Below, piece by piece: positions 1 to 7,078 of a DNA stretch of 24,960 nt (position 1 is the stretch's first letter; every line of letters begins with the position of its first letter). This DNA comes from a virus, in IMG/VR virus record IMGVR_UViG_3300017765_000054, positions 1 to 24,960 of that record; one strand, written 5' to 3'. Below the pieces are notes generated by a model. It was given only the letters and a program-made list of their open reading frames with translations. It made no database searches and was not told the DNA's origin. Position numbers and translations under genes: made by a program.

Positions 1-1372
1 GCTGCATGAGCTCCAGCAAACGCATGGCAGACTGGATGTCACCCTGACGCTGCGCTTTTGCTAGTGGGCTCACATATTCGATATCTATTGTTGTATCGCG
101 CATAAACTCAGGTGCTGGCCGGAAAACCTTGCGCTCGGTCAATATAGAAAACACCCGGTTGATTAATGGCTGCAGCAGCTCGGCCTGCAGCCTACCAAGC
201 ACAGGGCCAAGCAGGCGCATCTTCTCTTCTGTCCTTTGCACCACCTCGGTTGCCGTCATCTGCGGCCCCTGGCTCAGGATGAGCTGATCAACAAAGAAGG
301 CTGATTGTATGGCTTTGCGGCGCTGCTCTTCCATTTGCAGGCCCAGCGGGTTGTTTGCGCCTATATTGAGCGGCTCCAGGCGGTCCCTGGTGCCTGAGCG
401 GTAGAAATTTAGTCCACCCGGAACAGTGCGGATGGGAAGGATGAACCCATCATCAGGTACGAGCAAGGGAGGATCGACCTGTTTTTGCGCTGCCCGGATG
501 GTTACCTCAGACATCTTGTTGATCATTTTGATGTCTGGTAGGGCGGTCATGGCTGGTGATCTGCCATATCCAATCTCAAAACTGGCCTTGAGGAACCTTG
601 GCGCCATATACGGAAAACTATCAAAGCCCTTTTCGCGCAATGCTGTTTTGGCTTCCGGGTCCAGATATATCGATGCAAAGGCCTTGTTTTCGCTGGTGAG
701 CTTGGTGATATCCCGATCCTGGCGTGGGAACACCGCATGGATCAGGGTCACCAGCTCATAGGGATTCTCGGTGTCTGTCTTTTGTATTTTCTGCGATAAA
801 TTGTCGATGCCGAACTCATTAACCACAGCCCTGGCCGGCATCTGAAACTTGCGAAACACCGTATCTACACGGCCCGTTTCATCTTCTGATATATAACATT
901 CTGCTATATGTCTTGTTGAGAACCGGACATCGAACTCATCATCATCCTCGACAAAAATCACGCCTGTGCCAAATGTAATCAGATCGTGATAGAGCTCATG
1001 GATCTGCTCGGCAAAATTAGACCGGGCAAAGGCTGTATACATGGTCTCTTCTACAGACAGCAGATATTCCTTGGCCTCATCATTGCCCTCTAGATCAGGG
1101 TCCAGATACCGCAGGCTAAACCATTTTGTGGACATATTGGTCAACATGCCGTGCAAACTGGCGCTCAGCAGCTCAGCTGCATGTATGGCTGTGCTGTCAA
1201 ACACAAGCTCGGTGCGCTTGTCGCCCGGTGATCTTTTCTTTGTCACGTCAGCTTTACGCGGCACGACAAAGTCAGCAATCTCCTGCCAATGGCTCTCCCA
1301 GGTCTGCCTTTGCGATTGCAGGCTGGAAAACCTTTTTAGCAGGATTACTGCTTGTTCATCGACTGTTGCCAT
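1..1372 (-). CDS. Portal protein (podovirus head-to-tail connector), C-terminus cut by window edge
   Basis: The ATG is at 1372 and the frame stays open to the left edge, giving 457 residues with no stop. The protein starts MATVDEQAVILLKRFSSLQ and continues with a W(E)xxWxEIAxxVxPR-like segment, a stretch reading GTRDRLEPL and a QMTATEVVQRTEEKMRLLGP helix. These are typical of the podovirus head-to-tail connecting protein family, whose members form the dodecameric ring at one capsid vertex. The DNA passes through this ring and the tail docks on it. The start codon directly abuts the TAA of the upstream proline-rich gene (TAAATG), so the two are probably translationally coupled. Family members are about 500-560 residues, so roughly 50-100 residues are missing beyond position 1. 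Assignment is by remembered family resemblance and by position downstream of the large terminase. Confidence 0.9.
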   Translation of the reverse strand, partial: MATVDEQAVILLKRFSSLQSQRQTWESHWQEIADFVVPRKADVTKKRSPGDKRTELVFDSTAIHAAELLSASLHGMLTNMSTKWFSLRYLDPDLEGNDEAKEYLLSVEETMYTAFARSNFAEQIHELYHDLITFGTGVIFVEDDDEFDVRFSTRHIAECYISEDETGRVDTVFRKFQMPARAVVNEFGIDNLSQKIQKTDTENPYELVTLIHAVFPRQDRDITKLTSENKAFASIYLDPEAKTALREKGFDSFPYMAPRFLKASFEIGYGRSPAMTALPDIKMINKMSEVTIRAAQKQVDPPLLVPDDGFILPIRTVPGGLNFYRSGTRDRLEPLNIGANNPLGLQMEEQRRKAIQSAFFVDQLILSQGPQMTATEVVQRTEEKMRLLGPVLGRLQAELLQPLINRVFSILTERKVFRPAPEFMRDTTIDIEYVSPLAKAQRQGDIQSAMRLLELMQ

Positions 1373-2155
1373 TTACTGTCCTGTCAGTGATTTTTTCTGC
1401 ACATTTTTGCCTTTGCCGGCATAGGTCTGTGATCCCAAGATAGATCTGCCCTCACCGGCCCGGCCTGGACGCTTGCGCCGCTGTGGCCCAGCTTCCTCGC
1501 CCCTCACAACATCGTCAGGATCGCCATCGCCGCTGGTATCTTCTGGCTTTGGTGACCCTGATGTTGGTGGTGTTGTTGCCGGTGGGTTATCAGCTGGCGG
1601 GTTATAAACATCTGGTAAGGTCGGATCTGGCCCAGGATCAGCCGGTATTGTCGGCTCATCATCAGGATCATAGCCAGGCGCACCAGGCCTTTTTGGCTCT
1701 TCAATGTCTGGCTGATAACCGCCATAGGGAAAATCGCCCGGCGGTGTGGTGTCGGCTATAGAATCATCCGGCATTTCCGGCAGCACCGGCTCTGGTATTG
1801 GACGCTCTGGCTCTTCTGCATCCGGCACATAGCCGTCATATGGCATATCTGGTGTTGTGCCAGGCGGCAATGTAAAGCCCGGATTATCATCATCGTCATC
1901 AATATCGTCATCCGGGAATGTATCCGGGAAATCGATGTCAATAGGATCAGGATCTGGCTGTGGGCCTATCTGGTCCGGCGGCCTTGTCCCTGGATTATCA
2001 AACGGTCTGTCAGGCTCAGGCTCAGGTTTCGGCTCTGGCTCTGGGGCCGGCGGTGGTGATGGCGGCGGTGTTGTTGGAACTCCGGGCGGTTCTTGATTGT
2101 CGCCCGGATCTGGTGAAGGGCTGTCGCCCCCATCTGTTGGACCGCCACCCCCCAT
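1373..2155 (-). CDS. Proline/acid-rich protein with basic C-terminal KSLxG motif, between terminase and portal
   Basis: About 260 residues. An ATG at 2155 lies 2 nt after the TGA of the preceding gene; a GTG at 2161 is an alternative start. Residues 1-220 are low complexity and dominated by Pro, Asp, Glu and Gly, with PEPEPKPEPEP-like runs. A degenerate internal duplication reads PYDGYVPDAEEPERP near residue 107 and PYGGYQPDIEEPKRP near residue 145. The chain then turns sharply basic (QRRKRPGRAG) and ends in a conserved-looking tail with GRSILG and KKSLTG. A similar tail occurs in the 76-residue neighbour and resembles small podovirus proteins coded beside the portal, T7 gp7.3 being the best known. 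I infer a virion or tail-assembly role with a long disordered, strongly acidic N-terminal extension. No enzymatic motif is visible. The function is not established. Confidence 0.7.
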   Translation of the reverse strand: MGGGGPTDGGDSPSPDPGDNQEPPGVPTTPPPSPPPAPEPEPKPEPEPDRPFDNPGTRPPDQIGPQPDPDPIDIDFPDTFPDDDIDDDDDNPGFTLPPGTTPDMPYDGYVPDAEEPERPIPEPVLPEMPDDSIADTTPPGDFPYGGYQPDIEEPKRPGAPGYDPDDEPTIPADPGPDPTLPDVYNPPADNPPATTPPTSGSPKPEDTSGDGDPDDVVRGEEAGPQRRKRPGRAGEGRSILGSQTYAGKGKNVQKKSLTGQ

Positions 2156-2157
2156 TG

Positions 2158-2388
2158 TCACTTCATCTTCTTTGCGCCGCCCAGGAGCGACTTATACTCA
2201 ACGCTATCCTCATTAAGGACGCCTTGAGGGCCAGTCACCTGGGTCTTTTTCTTGTTGACCTTTTTCGGGTCTTTCATTTTTGCATCCGTGTCAGCCGCAA
2301 CAGCTGAGGCCGGTATGGCTTTTGCCGGCGGCGGTGGTGGTGGTGGTGGCGGGGCTGGCGATTTGCCGCCCCCGAACAATCCAGACAT
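2158..2388 (-). CDS. Small proline-rich virion-assembly protein (gp7.3-like)
   Basis: 76 residues. AGGAG lies 7 nt before the ATG at 2388, just after the terminase stop. The N-terminus is MSGLFGGGKSP followed by nine consecutive prolines, then a Lys-rich middle and a C-terminal motif TGPQG...YKSLLGG. Small proteins with an N-terminal GLFGG and a C-terminal TGPxG/KxLLG signature are common next to podovirus portal genes. By analogy with T7 gp7.3 they are thought to help attach the tail to the connector. The motif recurs in the next gene downstream. Functional transfer is inference; the gene itself is well supported by its ribosome-binding site and tight spacing. Confidence 0.75.
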   Translation of the reverse strand: MSGLFGGGKSPAPPPPPPPPPAKAIPASAVAADTDAKMKDPKKVNKKKTQVTGPQGVLNEDSVEYKSLLGGAKKMK

Positions 2389-2390
2389 GG

Positions 2391-3674
2391 TTAAGCTCCT
2401 ACATATCCAAGTGGGTTATAGTGCGAATCCGCAAATGCTTGCGGGGGTCTATCGGTTGCCCTGGCATCTTTGATACCAACCGCCAAATAACGAAAAGCAT
2501 CTGCAGCATGGCTCGACCAATCGTGAACAGGGGTGTTACGAAAACTTCTAAGTCTCTCATTGTAGGCTCGGTGATACTGCCGTAAGGCTTCGAGCCCCGG
2601 TTTTGTGAGCTCCGCATCAAACCAGCAGCGTGGTATAAGCATCTGTGCAGCATGGAGCCCATCCTCGACAGGCAGCTTTGGAACCACCCTAAAATTAATC
2701 CCTAGATCCCAGGATACCTCGCGCCGGCTCTTGCCTGAGCCCAGCTCACGAACCTCAATGTCATGCGGCGCGTTATGGCTCCCATACAAATATTCTTTTT
2801 GCTGCAAAACAGCAGCGTAATGGGGCAAGCCCTCGCCCCTGTTCTCGTAAAAATCTATGACATGCACAGCCCGGCCAACGCTTTGGGTAAACCAGATAGC
2901 CGTGCTATCGCCTATGCCCAGATCCCACCAGGTATCAACCCGGTATGCCGGGTCATATGGCACACTGCTGATGCGCCCCATTTCATGGATCTGCTGCAGC
3001 TCTTTGCCGAAAACAGCACCTGGCACATTAGCCACCCAAGAGCACTCAAATTCCTGCTGGTACTGGTCAGCTGACATCATGGACCTGGCAGCATCCAGCT
3101 CTTCTGCATCCAATATGCCGGTCTCACTGGCCTTGTGGATTGCCGTGTACCAATCGTCCTGGCTCTCAGCAGCCGTATAAAGCTCATAGAAAGCGTTGTG
3201 GCCCTTGGGTGTACCAATGAACAGCGCCTTGCCCTTACGATCGCTCAGCGCCGGCCTAATGATCTCAGGGAACAAGCTCTCCGGCATGTCAGCCATCTCA
3301 TCAAGAACGGCCATATCCAAATATATTCCACGCAGGCTGTCAGGATTCTCAGCACCCAACAGCTGTATCCTTGCACCATTAGGCAGATCACACCTCAGCT
3401 CAGTCTCATGGAACCTTGCCATTGGTATCTTGCCGGCAAACTGCTTGAGGTAATCCCAAGCAACAGCCTTAGCCTGCCGATAGGTGGGCGCTATGTAAGC
3501 ACAGCGAGGGTTGGTATGCTGGTTAAGCACAGCTTCCCTTAGCAAGTGATTAATCGCCATGACTGTCTTGCCAGCTCGGCGGTGCAGCACGACTACGCCC
3601 CAGCGCTTCTGGGACAGCTCAGAGTGGATCTGAGCCTGCAGCGGCCTTGGGGAATAGGGGATCTCAATGTTCAT
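2391..3674 (-). CDS. terL: Terminase large subunit (DNA packaging ATPase/nuclease)
   Basis: The motor ATPase that pumps DNA into the prohead and cuts it. Walker A is LHRRAGKT, Walker B is MAVLDEMAD, and the coupling motif is FIGTPKG. The nuclease half begins with DTWWDLGIGDSTAIWF, whose Asp is metal-binding, and ends near SSHAADAFRYLAVG. The product from the ATG at 3674 is about 427 residues starting MNIEIPYSPRPLQAQIH, which is where I would expect this family to begin. The frame stays open upstream to a GTG at 3791 and an ATG at 3767, so up to 39 extra residues are possible. No candidate start has a strong ribosome-binding site. The gene follows the small terminase subunit and precedes the portal, the usual podovirus packaging order. 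Confidence 0.95.
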   Translation of the reverse strand: MNIEIPYSPRPLQAQIHSELSQKRWGVVVLHRRAGKTVMAINHLLREAVLNQHTNPRCAYIAPTYRQAKAVAWDYLKQFAGKIPMARFHETELRCDLPNGARIQLLGAENPDSLRGIYLDMAVLDEMADMPESLFPEIIRPALSDRKGKALFIGTPKGHNAFYELYTAAESQDDWYTAIHKASETGILDAEELDAARSMMSADQYQQEFECSWVANVPGAVFGKELQQIHEMGRISSVPYDPAYRVDTWWDLGIGDSTAIWFTQSVGRAVHVIDFYENRGEGLPHYAAVLQQKEYLYGSHNAPHDIEVRELGSGKSRREVSWDLGINFRVVPKLPVEDGLHAAQMLIPRCWFDAELTKPGLEALRQYHRAYNERLRSFRNTPVHDWSSHAADAFRYLAVGIKDARATDRPPQAFADSHYNPLGYVGA

Positions 3675-3791
3675 TAGAGACAGGCTCTTGTCAGGGTTTA
3701 TATACGTTATAGACACAGCGCCCGGTCTTTTGGGGGGCCGGGGGTGGTCGCCAGGAAATCGAGACATTGTAAACAGGTGTGTATCCCGCAC

Positions 3792-3926
3792 CCGCTCGTA
3801 GGCTAGCCAAGCATCACAGAGCTCTGGGTCACAGCTCGGTCACAAGATCAGCTTTGTAAACTAAAATCAGGTTGACATATGCCTCGTGCGCGCGAGCCCT
3901 GCCACTGGATGACAGCACTGCACCAC
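3792..3926. other. Terminase intergenic region with tandem TGGGTCACA-type motifs
   Basis: This non-coding gap lies between the small and large terminase genes. TGGGTCACAG at 3825-3834 and TCGGTCACAA at 3836-3845 repeat with an 11-nt period. On the other strand they read CTGTGACCCA and TTGTGACCGA, close to the TTGTGACCCA pair at the attachment site. A short GC-rich dyad (CTCG-TGCGCG-CGAG) lies at about 3882-3895. Packaging-initiation sites often sit near terS in other phages, but nothing here proves that role. Confidence 0.4.
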
Positions 3927-4343
3927 TCAACCACTAGCCTGCACGTCAGCATTGCCCCAGCTCAGCGTGATCGTCCCGCTTGCCTGCTTGCTGTCCTCAG
4001 CCTTGTCTCGTAGCCCCAGTGGCTGCATCTGCCTTATGTGCTTATCCTTGTGATCTGCCTCTAGCCTACGCCTCTGTACCTCAGCCATTGCCAGCTTAGG
4101 ATCGCTTGGCAACGGTGCCTCTACCAGGTCAATGATCTGGTCACGCATGACCTCACATTGCAATGACCTGGCTATCCTATAGCTTGTGTAAGCAGCCTCA
4201 TCCTCTTGAACATGGCGCAGCACTGTCCTCCACGATGGCAGCTCGCTGTCCTCGTTGCAGATCCTGGTCAGACTGATTCCGTCAGCAATACGCTCACAGA
4301 TAATCGTCATCTGAGCTTTGGTGATGCGTCTTTTAGCCATTGC
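3927..4343 (-). CDS. terS: Terminase small subunit (Sf6 gp1-like HTH)
   Basis: From the ATG at 4343 (MAMAKRRITKAQM) the product is about 138 residues. A second ATG lies 6 nt later, and the frame is open back to 4490. The N-terminal region ICERIADGISLTRIC...SWRTVLRHVQEDEAAYTSYRIAR matches the helix-turn-helix DNA-recognition domain of small terminases like that of phage Sf6. Helical residues follow (VMRDQIIDLVEAPL, MAEVQRRRLEADHKDKH), which would form the oligomerisation region. These proteins recognise the packaging site and load the large subunit. The longer N-terminus is unlikely because it contains odd residues and covers a strong hairpin at 4357-4394 ending in CCTTTT just before this ATG. 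The gene lies directly upstream of terL in the same direction. Confidence 0.75.
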   Translation of the reverse strand, partial: AMAKRRITKAQMTIICERIADGISLTRICNEDSELPSWRTVLRHVQEDEAAYTSYRIARSLQCEVMRDQIIDLVEAPLPSDPKLAMAEVQRRRLEADHKDKHIRQMQPLGLRDKAEDSKQASGTITLSWGNADVQASG

Positions 4344-4356
4344 CATCCATAAAAGG

Positions 4357-4394
4357 CCAGCTGCCTGTTGCTCGGGTAAACAACAGACAGCCGG
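4357..4394 (-). terminator. Strong hairpin with short T-tract just upstream of terS
   Basis: Arms at 4357-4370 and 4381-4394 pair over 14 positions with one mismatch and one G-U, around a 10-nt loop. On the coding strand the hairpin is followed by CCTTTT and then the terS start. It may act as an attenuator or weak intrinsic terminator, or as a 5' UTR structure controlling terS translation. Confidence 0.5.
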
Positions 4395-4551
4395 TAAGGT
4401 TCCGTTAGGGAGAAAACAATGCGTCAGTCCCATTACAACAGAGGGTCCAACCATGCAGCGAATGAACCGCAGTCCATCTAACAGCGACATATAGTCGATG
4501 CTATTAGCAAAGCTACAATATTCGGTACATTCGCGTCAACTACCTTTACGT

Positions 4552-4950
4552 TTAAAGCATATAATATAACCGTATTAGTGCATCTTTGTAGCGTTGCTTC
4601 ACGATCCTGGGGTCATGTAGGCCCAGTATGACCGCCAGCTTTGTCCAGCGTGGGCCTCGCTGCCGATACGCAGCTGAGGCTGCCACAGCCCATACCAGGC
4701 GCCTGTCCTCTTCATCTAGCTTAGTGAGCACCAGGCTCAATGCTGCATCGTAACGGCTAACCTGATCAGGTGTTGCCTTGAGCATTGGCACCTCAAAAGC
4801 ATTATAGCCATAGGCTGCATAGTCCCTGGGATAGTCAGGCCAGCCGGACATTTTCTGTTTACGCATTGCAGCTGGCAGCTTGCGCTCTGTCTCAGCTGCT
4901 TCCATGAAGAGCTCGTCAAGCTCAGCTATTGTTAGCCTGCTTAACTGCAT
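4552..4950 (-). CDS. DUF6362-type phage protein
   Basis: 132 residues, MQLSRLTIAELDELFMEAAETER at the start. The body contains WPDYPRDYAAYGYN, then PDQVSRYDAALSLVL...DRRLVWAVAASAAYRQRGPRW and a final helix pair. The pattern (W-P-x-D-x-x-YG, then DRRLVW and an R..GP.W helix-turn-helix-like end) is what I recall of the DUF6362 family of phage and prophage proteins. That family has no assigned biochemical function but is often found upstream of terminases, and its C-terminal part looks like a small sigma-region-4-like HTH. The start overlaps the end of the preceding gene by 29 nt, indicating a tight operon. A regulatory or packaging-accessory role is conceivable but unproven. Confidence 0.65.
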   Translation of the reverse strand: MQLSRLTIAELDELFMEAAETERKLPAAMRKQKMSGWPDYPRDYAAYGYNAFEVPMLKATPDQVSRYDAALSLVLTKLDEEDRRLVWAVAASAAYRQRGPRWTKLAVILGLHDPRIVKQRYKDALIRLYYML

Positions 4951-5260
4951 TGAGCTTGTCCTGCATGTCGTTGAGCCAGTCTTGGCGTTCCAGCGGCGCT
5001 AATGCGCTGACCTGGTTCTGCAATTCCATGTAACGATCAGAGCCATACATGGGCCTCAGCCTCTTAAAAACCCTGCGTTGAAGCTCATCAAGCGGCGATA
5101 GCTTAGCTCTGGCTATAGCTGAGCTATAAGCATAGCTTGTTTGCTTGGCAGTGCTTTTCAGTAAGTTATTTATTATTGGGTTGTCGCTGAGCTTTGTTTG
5201 CTGAGCTCTGGGTAGCTTAGAATCTAGCGCGGCTACGCCGATTTTATTTTTACTTTCCAT
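4922..5260 (-). CDS. Hypothetical phage protein (112 aa)
   Basis: I do not recognise this protein. The sequence is hydrophilic and mainly helical: MESKNKIGVAALDSKLPRA, a Ser/Ala/Tyr-rich stretch (AKQTSYAYSSAIARAKLSP), then DELQRRVFKRLRPMYGSDRYMELQ and LERQDWLNDMQDKLNAVK. There are no membrane segments and no cysteines. The start lies 6 nt after the TGA of the preceding 59-residue gene, and the 3' end overlaps the DUF6362-type gene by 29 nt. The arrangement supports a real gene in the leftward operon. Confidence 0.6.
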   Translation of the reverse strand: MESKNKIGVAALDSKLPRAQQTKLSDNPIINNLLKSTAKQTSYAYSSAIARAKLSPLDELQRRVFKRLRPMYGSDRYMELQNQVSALAPLERQDWLNDMQDKLNAVKQANNS

Positions 5261-5266
5261 TTTCTG

Positions 5267-5446
5267 TCAACCCCCTTTACGAAATAACGCAAATAAAGGC
5301 TTCCACCAGGGATCAGTCTTGCCGCCAATATCGTGCCAGGCCTGCAGATCTTTCCTGGCCTTTTTGTCAGCCCAGGCCTTCTTGAGCCGCTCCGACTGGG
5401 CTTGTCGCCGCTCATCTGTCCATGACATCTTGTGTCGCTTTCCCAT
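5267..5446 (-). CDS. Small basic hypothetical protein (59 aa)
   Basis: Read directly from the minus strand: ATG at 5446, TGA at 5267-5269. The product begins MGKRHKMSWTDERRQAQS and continues as a strongly charged helix rich in Lys, Arg, Ala and Trp. It ends in a WWKPLFALFRKGG tail. A purine-rich AAAGGGAAAGAG ribosome-binding stretch lies immediately upstream. The longer frame over the same DNA (to 5478) gives an unnatural Arg/Gly/Pro-rich sequence, so I prefer this one. The start overlaps the end of the upstream zinc-ribbon-like gene, as elsewhere in this operon. The sequence SERLKKAWADKKARKD recalls short NUMOD/AP2-like DNA-binding helices, but that is only a hint. Confidence 0.55.
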   Translation of the reverse strand: MGKRHKMSWTDERRQAQSERLKKAWADKKARKDLQAWHDIGGKTDPWWKPLFALFRKGG

Positions 5447-5615
5447 CTCTTTCCCTTTCTACTGCAATGCGCCAACACCGATCATTTGCACAAAGCAGAT
5501 CCTTGTTGGCTGTGATGATCCAGGTTCCCGTGTGCAGCTGATGCATCGCGCCGCAGACAACGCATGGCTCTGGTTCTGTTTGTCTTGGTGCTGGCATCGA
5601 TCTTTTTTTCTTCAT
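5412..5615 (-). CDS. Small zinc-ribbon-like protein (67 aa)
   Basis: The start is the ATG at 5615, which overlaps the TGA of the methyltransferase gene in an ATGA junction; the frame is also open to 5666. The product reads MKKKRSMPAPRQTEPEPC, followed by CVVCGAMHQLHTGTW and later LLCANDRCW. The CxxC plus CxxxxC spacing with an intervening His suggests a small zinc-binding fold. Such mini zinc ribbons are common among phage early proteins as nucleic-acid or protein adaptors. No specific family is recognised. Confidence 0.6.
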   Translation of the reverse strand: MKKKRSMPAPRQTEPEPCVVCGAMHQLHTGTWIITANKDLLCANDRCWRIAVERERDGKATQDVMDR

Positions 5616-6127
5616 ATCCAGCCCAGCTGCGGGACGCCGTTGTAGTTGCTGTTCCACACGAACCATGCATAGGCAGTCGTCCCGGTGCCGGCAGGCTCCT
5701 CGCCGCCCTTCCAGATCGTCAGGCGCCTGGAAAACACATGGATTCGTGATGGTGGGTAATTATCAAACAGCTCCAGGAACCGCCCACGCCCCTCCAGGAA
5801 GCTCAAGCGCAGCAGCCAGGCATGTTTCTTGACGCCAAGCCCTATGGCATGTTCGATGAACTGCTGAGCCAATTTGTATGGCGGGTTGGTTACCAGGCAG
5901 TCAGCCTCACGGTCTGTCGCCATCAGAAAGTCCAGGCCGGAAGCGCAATAGCCATAATCGTTCAGATCCTGGCTGATGACCTGATAGCAGGCCAGCTCCA
6001 GCACCTTGGATATAGCCCCGTCACCAGCTGCCGGCTCCCAGATAACAGGGTCAAACACCTCGACATCCAGAAGGCTCTTGATTGCTGTGTGAGGGGTTGG
6101 ATACCAATCATCTTTCTGCCTGGTCAT
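5612..6127 (-). CDS. DNA methyltransferase-like protein (NPPY motif)
   Basis: 171 residues. The protein opens with DDWYPTPHTAIKSLL, a typical YxTP start of phage adenine methyltransferases. WEPAAGDGAI follows at about residues 30-39 (SAM-binding motif I) and DCLVTNPPY at about residues 76-84 (catalytic motif IV for amino-methylation). The remainder (AWLLRLSFLEGRGRF, SRIHVFSRRLTIW, GTGTTAYAWFVW) matches the C-terminal beta strands of class I methyltransferases. The likely role is N6-adenine or N4-cytosine methylation of phage DNA to evade host restriction. No target-recognition domain or partner endonuclease is evident, so it is probably an orphan enzyme. Its start directly abuts the stop of the upstream gene. 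Enzymatic activity is inferred from the motifs only. Confidence 0.75.
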   Translation of the reverse strand: MTRQKDDWYPTPHTAIKSLLDVEVFDPVIWEPAAGDGAISKVLELACYQVISQDLNDYGYCASGLDFLMATDREADCLVTNPPYKLAQQFIEHAIGLGVKKHAWLLRLSFLEGRGRFLELFDNYPPSRIHVFSRRLTIWKGGEEPAGTGTTAYAWFVWNSNYNGVPQLGWI

Positions 6128-6505
6128 TTAGTCTTTGCCCAAACGCTTGGCGTCCAGGGGAACAGCCTTTACAAACCCCAAGCCCTTGTTGTCAGTGTGC
6201 TTTTGACGCTTCGCAACCCGGCGCGCGGCTATATCCATAGCGTGTTCATCGTTCATTGCGCGTATTGTGTAACTCTTGGCGTACGTGACGTGCAGCGTCA
6301 CAGCGAATGTCTGATAATACTGGTAGCCAGGTGGCTTGCGTGATTTCAGCAGCTCGTCTTGCTCTTCATCCTTCATAGGTATTTCTCCCTTTCCATCGCA
6401 TTTTGGACACAGCTCAGACTGGACGCAGCTCATGCCATCAGGCATGTACACCCAGCCTTTTTTGCAGCGCGTGTAATGGTTTTTGAAATCGCAGATACGC
6501 ATCAT
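6128..6505 (-). CDS. Hypothetical protein with Cys pairs (125 aa)
   Basis: Not assigned to a family. The N-terminal 40 residues carry cysteines in MMRICDFKNHYTRCKKGW and CVQSELCPKCDGKGEIP. The CPKCDGKG element is a DnaJ-type zinc-binding CxxCxGxG repeat. The C-terminal half (QYYQTFAVTLHVTYAKSYTIRAMNDEHAMDIAARRVAKRQ) looks like a small alpha/beta domain. The ATG overlaps the stop of the VRR-NUC gene, and the stop abuts the methyltransferase start. A nucleic-acid or protein-binding accessory role is possible. Confidence 0.6.
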   Translation of the reverse strand: MMRICDFKNHYTRCKKGWVYMPDGMSCVQSELCPKCDGKGEIPMKDEEQDELLKSRKPPGYQYYQTFAVTLHVTYAKSYTIRAMNDEHAMDIAARRVAKRQKHTDNKGLGFVKAVPLDAKRLGKD

Positions 6506-6891
6506 GGCCCTGCCCTCAGCTTGACCAGGGGCGCCAAGATTTCATGGACCTCATCAAGAGACCGGGCCATGCCCCAATGCGCCCCAGCATCGAGCAGAGC
6601 GTCACGCATGGTCTTTTGATTGTCGTTGAGCCGGCCACCCTTCATGCGTTTTAGCTCAATAAATATCGCCGAGCTGAGGCCAGTCTTGGACTGATCAGCT
6701 GGGACAAAGATTTCCAGGTCAGGCCAGCCGAACTTGGTCCCCATACGCTTGATCTTTGTTTTGAACGCAACGTGCCGGGTGCCTTCGTTAGGCGAGTGAT
6801 GAAACACACAGCCCGGCGGCAAAGCGAGAGGCAACCAGCTGGCTACCTGGATTTGCAGCTCATCCTCAGTCACGGCGCATATAGAAATCAT
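6502..6891 (-). CDS. VRR-NUC domain nuclease
   Basis: 129 residues from the ATG at 6891. This start has GGAGAGG about 9 nt upstream; an upstream ATG at 6909 is less well placed. Motifs fit the VRR-NUC branch of the PD-(D/E)XK nucleases: FHHSPNEGTRH, then GTKFGWPDLEIF (catalytic Asp58), IFIELKRMKGG (Glu79 and Lys81), and LNDNQKTMRDALLDAG with the helix Gln92. It ends with the usual GMARSLDEVHEIL. Stand-alone phage VRR-NUC proteins are structure-specific nucleases, presumably acting on branched DNA during replication, recombination or packaging. The gene follows the Cro-like gene, overlapping its 3' end by 26 nt, so it is probably the second gene of the leftward operon. Confidence 0.85.
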   Translation of the reverse strand: MISICAVTEDELQIQVASWLPLALPPGCVFHHSPNEGTRHVAFKTKIKRMGTKFGWPDLEIFVPADQSKTGLSSAIFIELKRMKGGRLNDNQKTMRDALLDAGAHWGMARSLDEVHEILAPLVKLRAGP

Positions 6892-7078
6892 TTGGCATGA
6901 CCTCTCCATTGGTCAGCACAATGATCTTATCCATGTTGTCTTGCCTGGGGATCAGCCGGTCCTTGTCGTCAAACGGCAGGCACCAACGCCGGACTATTGT
7001 GGCGTGTTTCACGCCAACTAACCGCGCTAAATCCGTATAGTGCCAGCCTTTTTTAAGTCTGTACTCATTCAATAGCAT
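6866..7078 (-). CDS. Cro-like helix-turn-helix regulator (70 aa)
   Basis: The protein MLLNEYRLKKGWHYTDLARLVGVKH continues with ATIVRRWCLPFDDKDRLIPR and ends NGEVMPNDFY. This is a single Cro/CI-type HTH: the DLARLVGVKHATIVRRW stretch is helix 2-turn-helix 3, and the VMPNDFY end is characteristic of small phage Cro proteins. It is the first gene of the leftward operon and diverges from the CI-like repressor across a 111-nt control region with repeated operator-like motifs. It presumably competes with the repressor to commit to lytic growth. Operator binding is inferred. Confidence 0.75.
   Translation of the reverse strand: MLLNEYRLKKGWHYTDLARLVGVKHATIVRRWCLPFDDKDRLIPRQDNMDKIIVLTNGEVMPNDFYMRRD

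Noticed and set aside
1857-2096. Ser/Gly-rich plus-strand frame opposite the proline-rich gene
   Set aside because: An antisense reading of Pro/Asp-rich codons, without ribosome-binding site or neighbours on that strand.
4344-4490. N-terminal extension of the small terminase subunit back to 4490
   Set aside because: Composition is unlike the family, and the segment contains a strong hairpin; the typical HTH start is near the ATG at 4343.
5233-5478. 81-residue open frame on the minus strand
   Set aside because: Its sequence is an Arg/Gly/Pro-rich shadow; the overlapping 59-residue frame (5267-5446) has a good ribosome-binding site and natural composition.
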